IMG/VR virus record: IMGVR_UViG_3300042922_000313
Span: 1-64,000 of that record
Strand: one strand, 5' to 3'
Source of the DNA: a virus
DNA length: 64,000 nt
The notes beneath the pieces were generated by a model. That model was not told the origin of the DNA. It did not search any database and worked only from the letters and a program-made list of their open reading frames with translations. Position numbers and translations under genes: made by a program. Positions 16,579-24,609 of this stretch are shown here, one piece after another (the first letter of the stretch is position 1; each line of letters opens with the position of its first letter).

Positions 16579-17820
16579 TTAGTTTAATTGTACATCTTTA
16601 ATTAATTCAATCTGGTTTGGTTTAGTGATAATAATAGTCTGACTTGCAATGGTAGCACATCCAAAAGCAGTACTGTAGTCGTTATATCCGCTTAAACAGC
16701 CACCAGATACAATATATCTACCTCTATTCTCAGAAATGACTCTATGATTATGCTCATGACCTTTTAGCATTAGATTATAAAATTCTTCATCCATTGAAAT
16801 GTCATTCTTTAAGTCTTGTTTATCATCTTTTGCACCTTTATCTCCATGTTTAGCTTTAACCAATAACCCGTTAATTTCTTTTACGATTTCCTTATCAGTG
16901 TGTGGTCTATCAACCACTCTAAGTCTAACCATTTGAGCCAATTCAGTGTACCTTTTAATTTGCTCTCTTACGATGGTATCTGCATTATCTCCATCCTGAT
17001 TAGCAGAGTAGTCACCATTAGTCCTATCGTGATTTCCGTAAATACTATCATATTCAACGTTACAGTATTTACATAAAGCAACTAAAAGTCTAAAGATAAT
17101 TTCAATAGCATGGTTTATCTGTTGAGATTGATTAAACTCACAAAACTGAGATTGATTCTTTCTCATTGATATATGCTCAATCATATCACCTGTATTGATG
17201 ACATAAACTTTTTTAATATCGTACATTTTTATGTATTTGTAGCAAGCATCAATTAACTGATCTACTCGTTCATTAGCAATTTTCCAATTAAAATAATTAC
17301 CTTTGCAGTTCTGTATAATGTAACCAATGTGCCAATCAGTGATGTGAACAATCATTTCATATTCACCATCTTCACATTCTTTTAATTTAACACTACAATA
17401 TTCAGGAACATTAACAACGAATCCATTTTCTTCTTGAATTGCCGCTAATTCTTCTGCGATTGAAATTGACTTTACAAACTCGTTTTTAAACTTATTAATC
17501 TGTTTGTTTTCATTTTGTAGTTGTTTCTTTAAAAGATAATGTTCACCGATTAACTCTTTAGCTTTTGCAATCTTTGTAGTAGAAGAGGAGTCTAATATTC
17601 CTTTCCACTTTAAATATTCAGCTACAAATGCACCACCAAATATTGTTTGTGAAGCCTTACGTATAGTATCATAATGAGCATTTACTTTATATAAGTCTTT
17701 AATTTCACTGAAATCATAATCGTTAAGACCTAATTGCCTTTTAGAAATTGTATCTAGGCACTCATCATATTGTTCAATAGTAAGTCCGTATTTGGCAATT
17801 TCTTCTTCAAATTTATATAT
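16579..17820 (-). CDS. SbcD/Mre11-like metallophosphoesterase with N-terminal extension, probable ATA start
   Basis: 413 residues. The phosphoesterase domain (residues 156-413) shows all metal motifs: ITDWHIG, NTGDMIEH, YGNHDRT, and LKGHEHNH, with a final GGCLSGYNDYS; it should cut DNA ends or hairpins. Reading frame continues 155 residues upstream of the first ATG (17355) without a stop, encoding a helical DNA-binding-like region (YGLTIEQYDECLDTISKRQ). The upstream part has no ATG/GTG/TTG; AGAGAGGA is followed nine bases later by ATA at 17820 (ATT at 17826 is closer). I take the long form as real. No partner ATPase (SbcC) is visible nearby. Confidence 0.8.
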   Translation of the reverse strand: MYKFEEEIAKYGLTIEQYDECLDTISKRQLGLNDYDFSEIKDLYKVNAHYDTIRKASQTIFGGAFVAEYLKWKGILDSSSTTKIAKAKELIGEHYLLKKQLQNENKQINKFKNEFVKSISIAEELAAIQEENGFVVNVPEYCSVKLKECEDGEYEMIVHITDWHIGYIIQNCKGNYFNWKIANERVDQLIDACYKYIKMYDIKKVYVINTGDMIEHISMRKNQSQFCEFNQSQQINHAIEIIFRLLVALCKYCNVEYDSIYGNHDRTNGDYSANQDGDNADTIVREQIKRYTELAQMVRLRVVDRPHTDKEIVKEINGLLVKAKHGDKGAKDDKQDLKNDISMDEEFYNLMLKGHEHNHRVISENRGRYIVSGGCLSGYNDYSTAFGCATIASQTIIITKPNQIELIKDVQLN

Positions 17821-17875
17821 ATTAATTCATCCTCTCTTCAATCTGCAAAATAGCAGAGTAGTTGTATAATTTTTA

Positions 17876-17903
17876 TTGACATAACACCAAATAGGTGTAT
17901 AAT
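17876..17903 (+). promoter_or_regulatory. Plus-strand sigma-A promoter with internal operator, antisense to the late operon
   Basis: TTGACA at 17876-17881, 16-bp spacer, TATAAT at 17898-17903. The spacer contains the inverted repeat ACACC-AAATA-GGTGT (17884-17898). On the opposite strand TTGGTG and TATACA form a weaker promoter-like pair pointing at the phosphoesterase gene, so one operator could control both directions. The plus transcript would run antisense into 17963-18238. Confidence 0.6.
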
Positions 17904-17962
17904 GATATTTGTGGAAATATTGCTTAAAATGCCATTAAAATAAAAATTAATCAAAGATACAT

Positions 17963-18238
17963 TTAATGTCGTTTTCTTTTATTGCGCTTTTTATCTTCAA
18001 AATCATCTTCATCATAATCTTCAGAAGTTGTAATATCAAAACCCATTACATGTGTATCTATTGGTTCTATTTCAGCTTGTAATTCTTGAATCTGTTTATT
18101 AAGTTTTAAAACAGGCTTTGATACGTAACCTTTTAACAATTCAAGAGCAGTAACAGCAGACTCAGCCAACGACTCTATAATCGGTATTGCAGCTACATAA
18201 AATACTATTCCTAGTATAAAGTATTTTAATTGTTTCAT
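17963..18238 (-). CDS. Small membrane-anchored protein
   Basis: 91 residues; ATG after GGAGGTGTCTCC. Hydrophobic segment at about residues 5-25 (YFILGIVFYVAAIPIIESLAE-like), then a helical stretch and an acidic patch (SEDYDEDDFED) ending in a very basic tail KKRNKRKRH. One transmembrane helix with a charged tail; it could be a lysis or membrane-scaffold protein, but there is no recognised motif. Confidence 0.65.
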   Translation of the reverse strand: MKQLKYFILGIVFYVAAIPIIESLAESAVTALELLKGYVSKPVLKLNKQIQELQAEIEPIDTHVMGFDITTSEDYDEDDFEDKKRNKRKRH

Positions 18239-18249
18239 GGAGACACCTC

Positions 18250-19689
18250 CTATAAATGCACAACCATATCTTTAGTTGAACAAATAACTCTAGTTGTTTT
18301 GTCCTTCTTTGATATAGATTCTTGCATATCTTTTTGTAAGTCTAGTTTCGCTTGATTATTTCCATGCACCAAAATGATTTTTTCTGTGTTTAATTCTGAT
18401 CCTATTTCAACCAGTTCTTCGTGACTCGCATGAGAACTAAAAGTTGAAAGCGTAATACAGTCTGCGCGATTAGGAATTGGTTTTTTATTAATAGTCAATG
18501 TCTTATTGTCTTTAAAATTTTTAATCCTATAAGACAAATAAGAACTATCACCACCAACATACCCAGAAAATATAATCATATTTCTATCGTCTTTTAAGTA
18601 CTCTTGTAGATATGTAACTACCCTGCCGTTGGTACAGAAACCAGAACTGCTTATTACGATTTTTGGTTTTTCATCTTTTACACATGCTGTTGAATCTGAT
18701 TTTTCACTAATAAATTTAACGTTTTCCCAATTATAAACCTTATTCCAAAGCTTTAAATCATCGCCTGTGAGTACTTCACTATATAAATCACAAATATCGC
18801 AACTTAATTTAGAGTCAACTACAACATCATAAGTAAATGATTTATCTTCGTGATATAATTCATATATTGTAGTTAATAATTCTTGTGTTCTTGAAAATGA
18901 AAATGCCGGAAGTAAAACTTTACCCTTGCGTTCCATTACTGTATTAATTGCAACACGTAAATGCTCTATATCAAAATTTCTTGTCTTTTTATTTATTCTT
19001 GATTTTTCACCGTATGTAGATTCCATAATTGTAATCTTGTTAAAGTCTTTGCATATTTCGGTATTCTCTACATAATGATTTTTGCTATTAGTAGAACCGA
19101 CATCGCTGGTATATAATATAGATGTTTTGCCATCGTTACCATTTAATATAAGTTGTAACTGTTTGGCTCCCACGCAATGAGAATTTCTATACCATTTAAA
19201 ACTAACAACATCGTCTAATTTATATATCTTGTCGTAGTTATCAAATTCATAAACATAATCCAATGCACGATATACATCATCCTCAATGTAAATAGGAGAG
19301 TAATCACGTTTGAATTTTTTTGTAAGCATTCTTGCTTCGGAATCCATAATAAAACTACTATTTAACAACATTGGTTCAAGGAAAGCAGCTACACTATGAC
19401 AGGTAATTACTTTACCTTTAAACCCTTCTTTAATTAAACGTGGAAGAAGCCCCTGATGATCCAAATGTTGGTGATTTATAAAACAATAATCAATTTCTTT
19501 TGGGTTAAATTTAAATTTATCTGTATTAACTTTATAAGATTCTAAAATTCCATTTGATTGAAACAATCCAATCTCTAATAAAATTTGCTTTCCGTTATAT
19601 TTAATTACGATACAGCTTCCAGTAACATCCTGAGAATTTTGTCCGACGAAGAATATACCGTCTCCAGTTAACTTTTTCTTGGCAATAAT
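18250..19689 (-). CDS. Beta-CASP metallo-beta-lactamase-fold nuclease, ATT start
   Basis: 479 residues of the RNase J/CPSF-73-type superfamily, which cuts RNA (or DNA). Motif II is NHQHLDH at residues 72-78; the YTSDVGS strand carries the later metal Asp; beta-CASP motifs are present as PAFSFSRTQEL, IVISSSGFCTNGR and FSSHASHEEL with IILVHGNNQAK. The first 41 residues (GIFFVGQNSQDVTGSCIVIKY ... LLEIGLFQS), needed for strand 1 of the fold, lie upstream of the first conventional start. AGAAGGG precedes ATT at 19689 by eight bases. A phage RNA-processing or mRNA-decay role is possible. Confidence 0.87.
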   Translation of the reverse strand: MIAKKKLTGDGIFFVGQNSQDVTGSCIVIKYNGKQILLEIGLFQSNGILESYKVNTDKFKFNPKEIDYCFINHQHLDHQGLLPRLIKEGFKGKVITCHSVAAFLEPMLLNSSFIMDSEARMLTKKFKRDYSPIYIEDDVYRALDYVYEFDNYDKIYKLDDVVSFKWYRNSHCVGAKQLQLILNGNDGKTSILYTSDVGSTNSKNHYVENTEICKDFNKITIMESTYGEKSRINKKTRNFDIEHLRVAINTVMERKGKVLLPAFSFSRTQELLTTIYELYHEDKSFTYDVVVDSKLSCDICDLYSEVLTGDDLKLWNKVYNWENVKFISEKSDSTACVKDEKPKIVISSSGFCTNGRVVTYLQEYLKDDRNMIIFSGYVGGDSSYLSYRIKNFKDNKTLTINKKPIPNRADCITLSTFSSHASHEELVEIGSELNTEKIILVHGNNQAKLDLQKDMQESISKKDKTTRVICSTKDMVVHL

Positions 19690-19719
19690 AAAAACCGCCC
19701 TTCTATAATGTATTTTGTA

Positions 19720-19881
19720 TTACTTAACTTTAATTAGACTCCTATAAACATTTAAAAATTCTACAGCATGTTGATCCTCTGTAAGATAGTAACATTTGTA
19801 AGTTCCATGTCCATGATGAACGTGTTCTCCAAACCCACCTTTTCTTAAAGCTGTTGCTTCGTGTTTTTCAATCTTTAAAAT
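19720..19881 (-). CDS. Small unknown protein, ATT start
   Basis: 53 residues, LKIEKHEATALRKGGFGEH after the initiator, then HHGHGTYKCYYLTEDQHAVEF. GAAGGAG lies six bases before ATT at 19881; no conventional start codon precedes the body. His-rich and compact, looking like a small beta-hairpin domain. It lies upstream of the nuclease gene and downstream of the tRNA pair. Function unknown. Confidence 0.55.
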   Translation of the reverse strand: MLKIEKHEATALRKGGFGEHVHHGHGTYKCYYLTEDQHAVEFLNVYRSLIKVK

Positions 19882-19912
19882 AAGTAGCTCCTTCTTTCAT
19901 TATAAATTTTGA

Positions 19913-19931
19913 TTTCACTGAAGTAGTGAAA
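19913..19931 (-). other. Hairpin between tRNA genes and late operon
   Basis: TTTCACT-GAAGT-AGTGAAA, a perfect 7-bp stem, with a second half-copy (TTCACATAATAGTGAA, 19933-19948) beside it. There is no T run, so it may be an RNA processing site that frees the tRNA 3' end, or an operator. Confidence 0.45.
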
Positions 19932-19949
19932 GTTCACATAATAGTGAAA

Positions 19950-20031
19950 CGCTAACGGTAGGATTCGAACCCACAAGCCTTTCGACAAACGATTTTCAAG
20001 ACCGCATCCTTTACCACTCGGACACGTTAGC
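19950..20031 (-). tRNA. tRNA-Ser(UGA)
   Basis: Acceptor stem GCTAACG/CGTTAGC with discriminator G as expected for serine, anticodon loop CTTGAAA (anticodon TGA), long variable arm (class II), T arm GTGGG-TTCGAAT-CCTAC. CCA is not encoded. Confidence 0.92.
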
Positions 20032-20034
20032 AAA

Positions 20035-20123
20035 CGCAGAATAGTGGATTTGAACCACTACAGCCATATAGCTTACTCACAGTTTAGCAAACTGCTCCCT
20101 TACCAGATTAGGGTTAATTCTGC
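20035..20123 (-). tRNA. tRNA-Ser(GCU)
   Basis: Acceptor GCAGAAT/ATTCTGC, discriminator G, anticodon loop TTGCTAA (anticodon GCT), long variable arm, T arm TAGTG-GTTCAAATC-CACTA. It precedes the other serine tRNA by only 3 nt, so both come from one transcript. CCA is not encoded. Confidence 0.9.
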
Positions 20124-20125
20124 AT

Positions 20126-20155
20126 AAAAAAAGACCCTCCGAAGAAGTCTTTTAG
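20126..20155 (-). terminator. Terminator upstream of the tRNA genes
   Basis: Minus-strand AAAAGACTTC-TTCG-GAGGGTCTTTTTTT: stem with UUCG tetraloop followed by T7. It would isolate or attenuate the tRNA/late transcript from upstream transcription. Confidence 0.75.
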
Positions 20156-20161
20156 TTTTAT

Positions 20162-20194
20162 AAAAAGAGGCTGCCATTCATGACTGACAACCTC
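20162..20194 (-). terminator. Second tandem terminator
   Basis: GAGGTTGTCA/TGGCAGCCTC stem (10 bp with G-U pairs) followed by TTTTT on the minus strand. Together with the next hairpin (CTCACT/AGTGAG, 20205-20240) it makes a terminator array between the RNA polymerase gene and the tRNAs. Confidence 0.75.
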
Positions 20195-20240
20195 AAACAA
20201 ATGGCTCACTATGGGACACTTCAATGAGAGGTGTAGTGAG

Positions 20241-20702
20241 AACTGTTAATGATTTACGCAACATAGCATGTTTGCGGATAAATAATGTTGTACATATTCT
20301 AAATTGTCCATTTAAGGATTTTTTGTAAATTTAGTTTTTTATGATTAACCATACCACATGAGTAAATATGGTTTGATCCATTATTAATTTCTTTCTCAAG
20401 CAGACAGCATGACCTATATTCACAAGCCACGCCATCCACTATCTGAAAGGAGAAGAGAATGAAAATAATATAAGAATCCGAATAGGAGAGTAGTGTGTCA
20501 TCAAAAGAGTATTTTATTGTTTTATATATGTTATAATAATAAAAAAATATGGGAGACACAAATTGCGTTCTTCATTCATATATTACACTTTTTGTCAGTC
20601 CCCTTTATGTCATTATCTCTAAAAATTAATTTTAAATAAAAATCGTTACAACCATTGAAAATAGGGGCATTGTAGATATTGTAATAATAACTTGTGTTTG
20701 AT
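20241..20702. other. Gene-free stretch downstream of the polymerase gene
   Basis: No convincing gene on either strand; an 86-codon minus frame (20299-20559) has low-complexity composition and no ribosome site. It holds a TATATAAAAC-type element read on the minus strand (AACATATATAAAAC near 20520-20535), a copy of the decamer TACTCTCCTA (20483-20492 complement), and a hairpin with TTACAA/TTGTAA arms (about 20645-20685) followed by T5 that may end the polymerase transcript. Confidence 0.5.
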
Positions 20703-23675
20703 TTATAAATTTTTTATTCTATTTTTTCGCATGTTTTCTCTAGTTTTCTCTTTATTCACCTCTTTAGCACATATCTTACAATACTTCGGTTTATTATTTC
20801 TTTTTGTATTATATTCAAATCTTTCACCACATTTTTCACAAATCTTAGTTCCTTCAAGATTGCGTTTAATATTTTCATATATCATATCTCCAAATAACCT
20901 CCATAACGTATCTTTATTAATATCTCCTTGTAATGATTTCACTAATACATCGGCGATGTACTCCGCAGGCTCATCAATTATCTCTACAAATCTGTCTTTT
21001 TGTTTAATTGAATCAAACTCTAATTGCAATTTCACTTTCTTTTTTTCATCTATTTCAAGACTATTTAAGTCAATATAAGATAACTTCCTTATGTTTGAAT
21101 CGTTAATTGATTGGTATAACTCTATAATTTGTTTCGTTTTTTCAGTATTCTTATCTACATCTGGATTACTCATCAAAGTTTTATATGTATATTTGCCTAG
21201 TAAATCTTTAAATACTATACGGTTACTTTTAACAACATTGTAAATCCGATCTATGTTGCATTTCCCAAGAGACTCTACTTGGTTTACAGTCTTTCCTTTA
21301 GCATAGATAAAAAAATGTGGAACCTTTTTACCACTATAATTCTTATACCGTTTTAATATATGTTTAGGTATTGTCGGTTTATATAATGTCTTAGCAAAAT
21401 CAATAGTAAAATTAACATCGACACATCTTAATGCAACTATTTCTATTGCTTCTTCGACTTCTTCTTTTTTACTGTCTGGGCTAAGAGTCATAAATATTTT
21501 AGTGATCTCATTGCTAGGTGTGCCTATGTTACCGTGATGATATGCCAACACAATTCCTTCATAAAGAGTTGTATTATTTAACTCTGTTGGATTGGCTTTT
21601 GGCATTTCATAATAATTTGGTATCATCCCGTATTTCTTTTGAAACCTCTTTGAACAATCAATAATGGTGCGGTTCCTATGAACTAGAAGTTTATCTCCAT
21701 CATTATCATACATGAGAAGTTTACTCATGGTATCTTTAACTCCAATATATACACCTTTTGATTTTACCCATTGTTTACTGTCTTCGTTATATTTGTTTTT
21801 TCTTATACAATGAGCATGATCAAGATGAGGCGATCTCAAACAATCAACTTCTTCATCATCTTCAAATAGTGAGCAGCATACTTCATTTTCTTTTACAAAT
21901 CCTAAATTATCTAAATTTCTCTCATCAGTAAACCACCACTGTAAACATGCTAAAACATCTGGAACTGCAAAAGTATACGCGCCTTCAATGCTGAATTTCC
22001 CACTTCTAAACTTGTTAATCATGCTATTTTTCGTATTTTTCAATAGAGATTTTACATAGTAATCTTTAAGCATCTCAGGATAGAGTAGTAGTGACTTTTG
22101 TAAATAGGTTAATTTATCATTTTTATCTTCATTTGCACCAAGTACATTTAACATACATTCAACATTATTACCAATTCCATTAAGATTGTCGATATCATAT
22201 GATGATAACTCTTTAATTTCTCCATCTGTCATTTCTGTTGTCAAAGTTTGTAATATCTGGTAATTGGTTTTTGCGTTTAATTTAACCTTTTTTTCAACAT
22301 TGCATCTACAAGCGTCACATTGGTATTGTTTGAAATTATCCTTATATACCTCCCAACCCGTCTTAATTACAACATTATTATCATCTAAAATATTTTGAAA
22401 ATATTTATGCATTTTAAACTGTGACTCGGTGAATATGTAATCTACATCATCGATATAGTGCATTTTCCCATATATATCAATGATTTTTTTGATTTTGATT
22501 CCATGTTTTTCACAATAATCCTTAAAAGCTTTTCTTGAAACATAGGCAATTAACCCCTTAATAAACGGAAGTCTTATCATCGCTGATGGCATTTTTTTTA
22601 GTGAGATTCCAAAACCATCTGTAAAAGGAATTTTGATAGGCATATTACAAATACATGGTTTGTGATATTTGTTTCTTATTTTATCTATTTCATCTAAAGT
22701 TTCTTTTTTTAGCCACCTAACATCTTTTTCATGATCAATTTCATGTTTTCCACGTCTTACACCTTTGTTTTTACTGAGCTTTATGATTCTTAACTCTTTA
22801 GAAATACCATCTAATTTTTCTTGTAATTCAATTAATTTATCTTTGTCTTCAGGTGTTTCAGTGTAAATATATCTTACAGTCTGATTAAGAATTTCATACT
22901 CTATATCTGGAACGACTATAGCTTTATCAATATCAAAACCCTTCCAAATTTCGCTGTTTGTCTGACACAAACTTGTATATGCAAGAAACTTATTTGTATT
23001 CATACCGCCAAGATTATTAATAATTTCTCTTGAAAGCCCACAAAACAATCTGTTAAAGTTTTCATTCAGTTTTTCCTCTGATACAAACGTACTCTTTTTA
23101 CACCGTGTTTGACCTGCCCCCGCAGTAAAGAATACAAAATGTTTATCATTATAATCAAAACCTTTATGTATAATACTATCAAATATTTCAGTATAATATG
23201 TAACTACACTAATAATATCATCACTATGTTGTAGATCTTTACAGCCAAAACATCTTGTTAAATCGCTTTCAAAAATAGCAATGTTACGAAATTGGTCTTC
23301 GTTTTTAAATTCTCTATTATCGTATATTTGACGTTTTATTCTCGTATTATTTGATAGCATGTTTCGGAATATGGATTCTGCGTAATCTTCAATTTTCTTA
23401 CACTTTTGTAATTTATAATGACACATTTCTAAATGTTGATATAACCATTTATAACGAGTTTCATCTTCGTCAATATACATTAAAATACTTTCAATGATAC
23501 TGATTGCTTTGTTATAGTGGTATTTTTTCTTTTTCATTATACCAATTTTCTTATATATCTTATATTCCTTTTCTGTTAAAAGTGGTTCAAACCCAATGTT
23601 TAATATCTCTATTATTGACTTACCATCTCCGTACTCAGGCTTTCTTAAATTGACACCTTCAATTATGTTGTCCAT
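20703..23675 (-). CDS. Single-chain DPBB RNA polymerase (YonO/QDE-1-like), phage-encoded
   Basis: 990 residues. The catalytic signature is YDNDGDKLL at residues 656-664 (DxDGD, three Asp that hold Mg2+ in the second double-psi beta-barrel). About 40 residues earlier, CLRSPHLDHAH (612-622) occupies the place of the RNPxL..G/H element seen in eukaryotic RdRP-like and YonO proteins. The C-terminus carries a four-Cys zinc finger (C946, C949, C966, C969: CEKCGERF ... CKICAK) and a basic tail. YonO of phage SPbeta is a DNA-dependent polymerase for late genes; the analogous job here would be the minus-strand virion operon directly downstream. Start ATG after GAAAGGAAGATTATTAA. Sole candidate of its kind in the window and intact. 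Confidence 0.87.
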   Translation of the reverse strand: MDNIIEGVNLRKPEYGDGKSIIEILNIGFEPLLTEKEYKIYKKIGIMKKKKYHYNKAISIIESILMYIDEDETRYKWLYQHLEMCHYKLQKCKKIEDYAESIFRNMLSNNTRIKRQIYDNREFKNEDQFRNIAIFESDLTRCFGCKDLQHSDDIISVVTYYTEIFDSIIHKGFDYNDKHFVFFTAGAGQTRCKKSTFVSEEKLNENFNRLFCGLSREIINNLGGMNTNKFLAYTSLCQTNSEIWKGFDIDKAIVVPDIEYEILNQTVRYIYTETPEDKDKLIELQEKLDGISKELRIIKLSKNKGVRRGKHEIDHEKDVRWLKKETLDEIDKIRNKYHKPCICNMPIKIPFTDGFGISLKKMPSAMIRLPFIKGLIAYVSRKAFKDYCEKHGIKIKKIIDIYGKMHYIDDVDYIFTESQFKMHKYFQNILDDNNVVIKTGWEVYKDNFKQYQCDACRCNVEKKVKLNAKTNYQILQTLTTEMTDGEIKELSSYDIDNLNGIGNNVECMLNVLGANEDKNDKLTYLQKSLLLYPEMLKDYYVKSLLKNTKNSMINKFRSGKFSIEGAYTFAVPDVLACLQWWFTDERNLDNLGFVKENEVCCSLFEDDEEVDCLRSPHLDHAHCIRKNKYNEDSKQWVKSKGVYIGVKDTMSKLLMYDNDGDKLLVHRNRTIIDCSKRFQKKYGMIPNYYEMPKANPTELNNTTLYEGIVLAYHHGNIGTPSNEITKIFMTLSPDSKKEEVEEAIEIVALRCVDVNFTIDFAKTLYKPTIPKHILKRYKNYSGKKVPHFFIYAKGKTVNQVESLGKCNIDRIYNVVKSNRIVFKDLLGKYTYKTLMSNPDVDKNTEKTKQIIELYQSINDSNIRKLSYIDLNSLEIDEKKKVKLQLEFDSIKQKDRFVEIIDEPAEYIADVLVKSLQGDINKDTLWRLFGDMIYENIKRNLEGTKICEKCGERFEYNTKRNNKPKYCKICAKEVNKEKTRENMRKNRIKNL

Positions 23676-23702
23676 TTAATAATCTTCCTTTCTATGATTT
23701 AA

Positions 23703-23945
23703 TTAAATTCCGTTACATTCCCAAAAAGCATCTACTGAACCATAGGCATCTGACACAATGTCACAAAATGATTCATATCCATCTTTATTATCTTGAGCAT
23801 TTTCAAGACATTCATCATAGCATTCGCAATCCTCACATTTTTTATATCTGTCGTCATATTCATCAAACTCACATGATCCCCACAAATTTAATAAATAATC
23901 ATCTGTATCCTCATAATCAAATTCTTCATACTCATATTTCTTCAT
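23703..23945 (-). CDS. Small very acidic Cys-containing protein
   Basis: 80 residues, about a third Asp/Glu, with CEDCECYDEC in the middle. ATG after GGAGAATGAAGAG. It directly precedes the polymerase gene and is probably co-transcribed with it; a polymerase accessory or DNA-mimic role is conceivable but unproven. Confidence 0.65.
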   Translation of the reverse strand: MKKYEYEEFDYEDTDDYLLNLWGSCEFDEYDDRYKKCEDCECYDECLENAQDNKDGYESFCDIVSDAYGSVDAFWECNGI

Positions 23946-24014
23946 CTCTTCATTCTCCTTTAAATTTATATTATTTTAATTACTACCTTTCACATAAAAC
24001 CTACATTTCATAAG

Positions 24015-24036
24015 TTGATGTTTTATATATGCTATG
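24015..24036 (-). promoter_or_regulatory. Copy of the TATATAAAAC element upstream of the polymerase operon
   Basis: Minus-strand GCATAGCATATATAAAACATC, about 70-90 nt upstream of the gene at 23703-23945, which leads into the polymerase gene. It marks the probable promoter region of that pair, though no good -35/-10 pair follows. Confidence 0.45.
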
Positions 24037-24042
24037 CAAAAC

Positions 24043-24273
24043 CTACTTCCAACAGCAATAACACTCATTTTTATCATTCCACTCAACATAAATATACGGT
24101 AACTTATTTAGTATCAATCGCAACATTTTTCGTGTATATACGCAGCACTGTTCACCACTTTGAATGTCATATATGTATTCGTTTGCAATTTCTTGTAGAT
24201 ACTCGTATTTATCTATTGTATTGGGTGGAGCAGTAGTAGTATCATATGTATCATTCCATTCATTTTGTTTCAT
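24043..24273 (-). CDS. Small unknown protein
   Basis: 76 residues, ATG after GAGAAAGAGGAAAATAAA. Polar N-terminus, Tyr-rich middle and a CYCCWK C-terminus. An element of the TATAAAAC type lies at 24303-24325 upstream. No family recognised. Confidence 0.6.
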   Translation of the reverse strand: MKQNEWNDTYDTTTAPPNTIDKYEYLQEIANEYIYDIQSGEQCCVYTRKMLRLILNKLPYIYVEWNDKNECYCCWK

Positions 24274-24323
24274 TTTATTTTCCTCTTTCTCGCATTTTAG
24301 CGTATATTATAGTTTTATATTTG

Positions 24324-24596
24324 TTATGGTCTGTTTATTTGATCTTCTAGTACCTTGAATATATAGTTAACTTTACCTATTGGATGGTCAATAGTTGGAA
24401 TCTTTCGTTGTAACAATGGCATATTTTCTTCTAACATTATGTATAAGATACCATAGTCAATAGTAATACCTTTAAGCTTCTTTCCTAAGTAACCACCAAT
24501 TGCAACATTATTATCCAGTAGTTGCTCAGTGATTGTTTTAAATACTTTGTTTCTGTTTTCCGCATTTGGATCAATCGGTTTGTTATTAATTCTCAT
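24324..24596 (-). CDS. Small unknown protein in replication block
   Basis: 90 residues, starting MRINNKPIDPNAENRNK at ATG 24596, eight bases after AAGGAGA; an upstream in-frame ATG at 24620 lies before that site. Helical with a hydrophobic centre (AIGGYLGKKLKGITIDYGILYIML). It follows the winged-helix gene by 13 bp and probably shares its transcript. Confidence 0.6.
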   Translation of the reverse strand: MRINNKPIDPNAENRNKVFKTITEQLLDNNVAIGGYLGKKLKGITIDYGILYIMLEENMPLLQRKIPTIDHPIGKVNYIFKVLEDQINRP

Positions 24597-24609
24597 ATTT
24601 ACATTCTCC

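Noticed and set aside
20299-20559. 86-codon minus frame between terminators and polymerase gene
   Set aside because: Low-complexity Tyr/Ile/Ser/Asn content, no ribosome site, and it crosses a promoter-like element.
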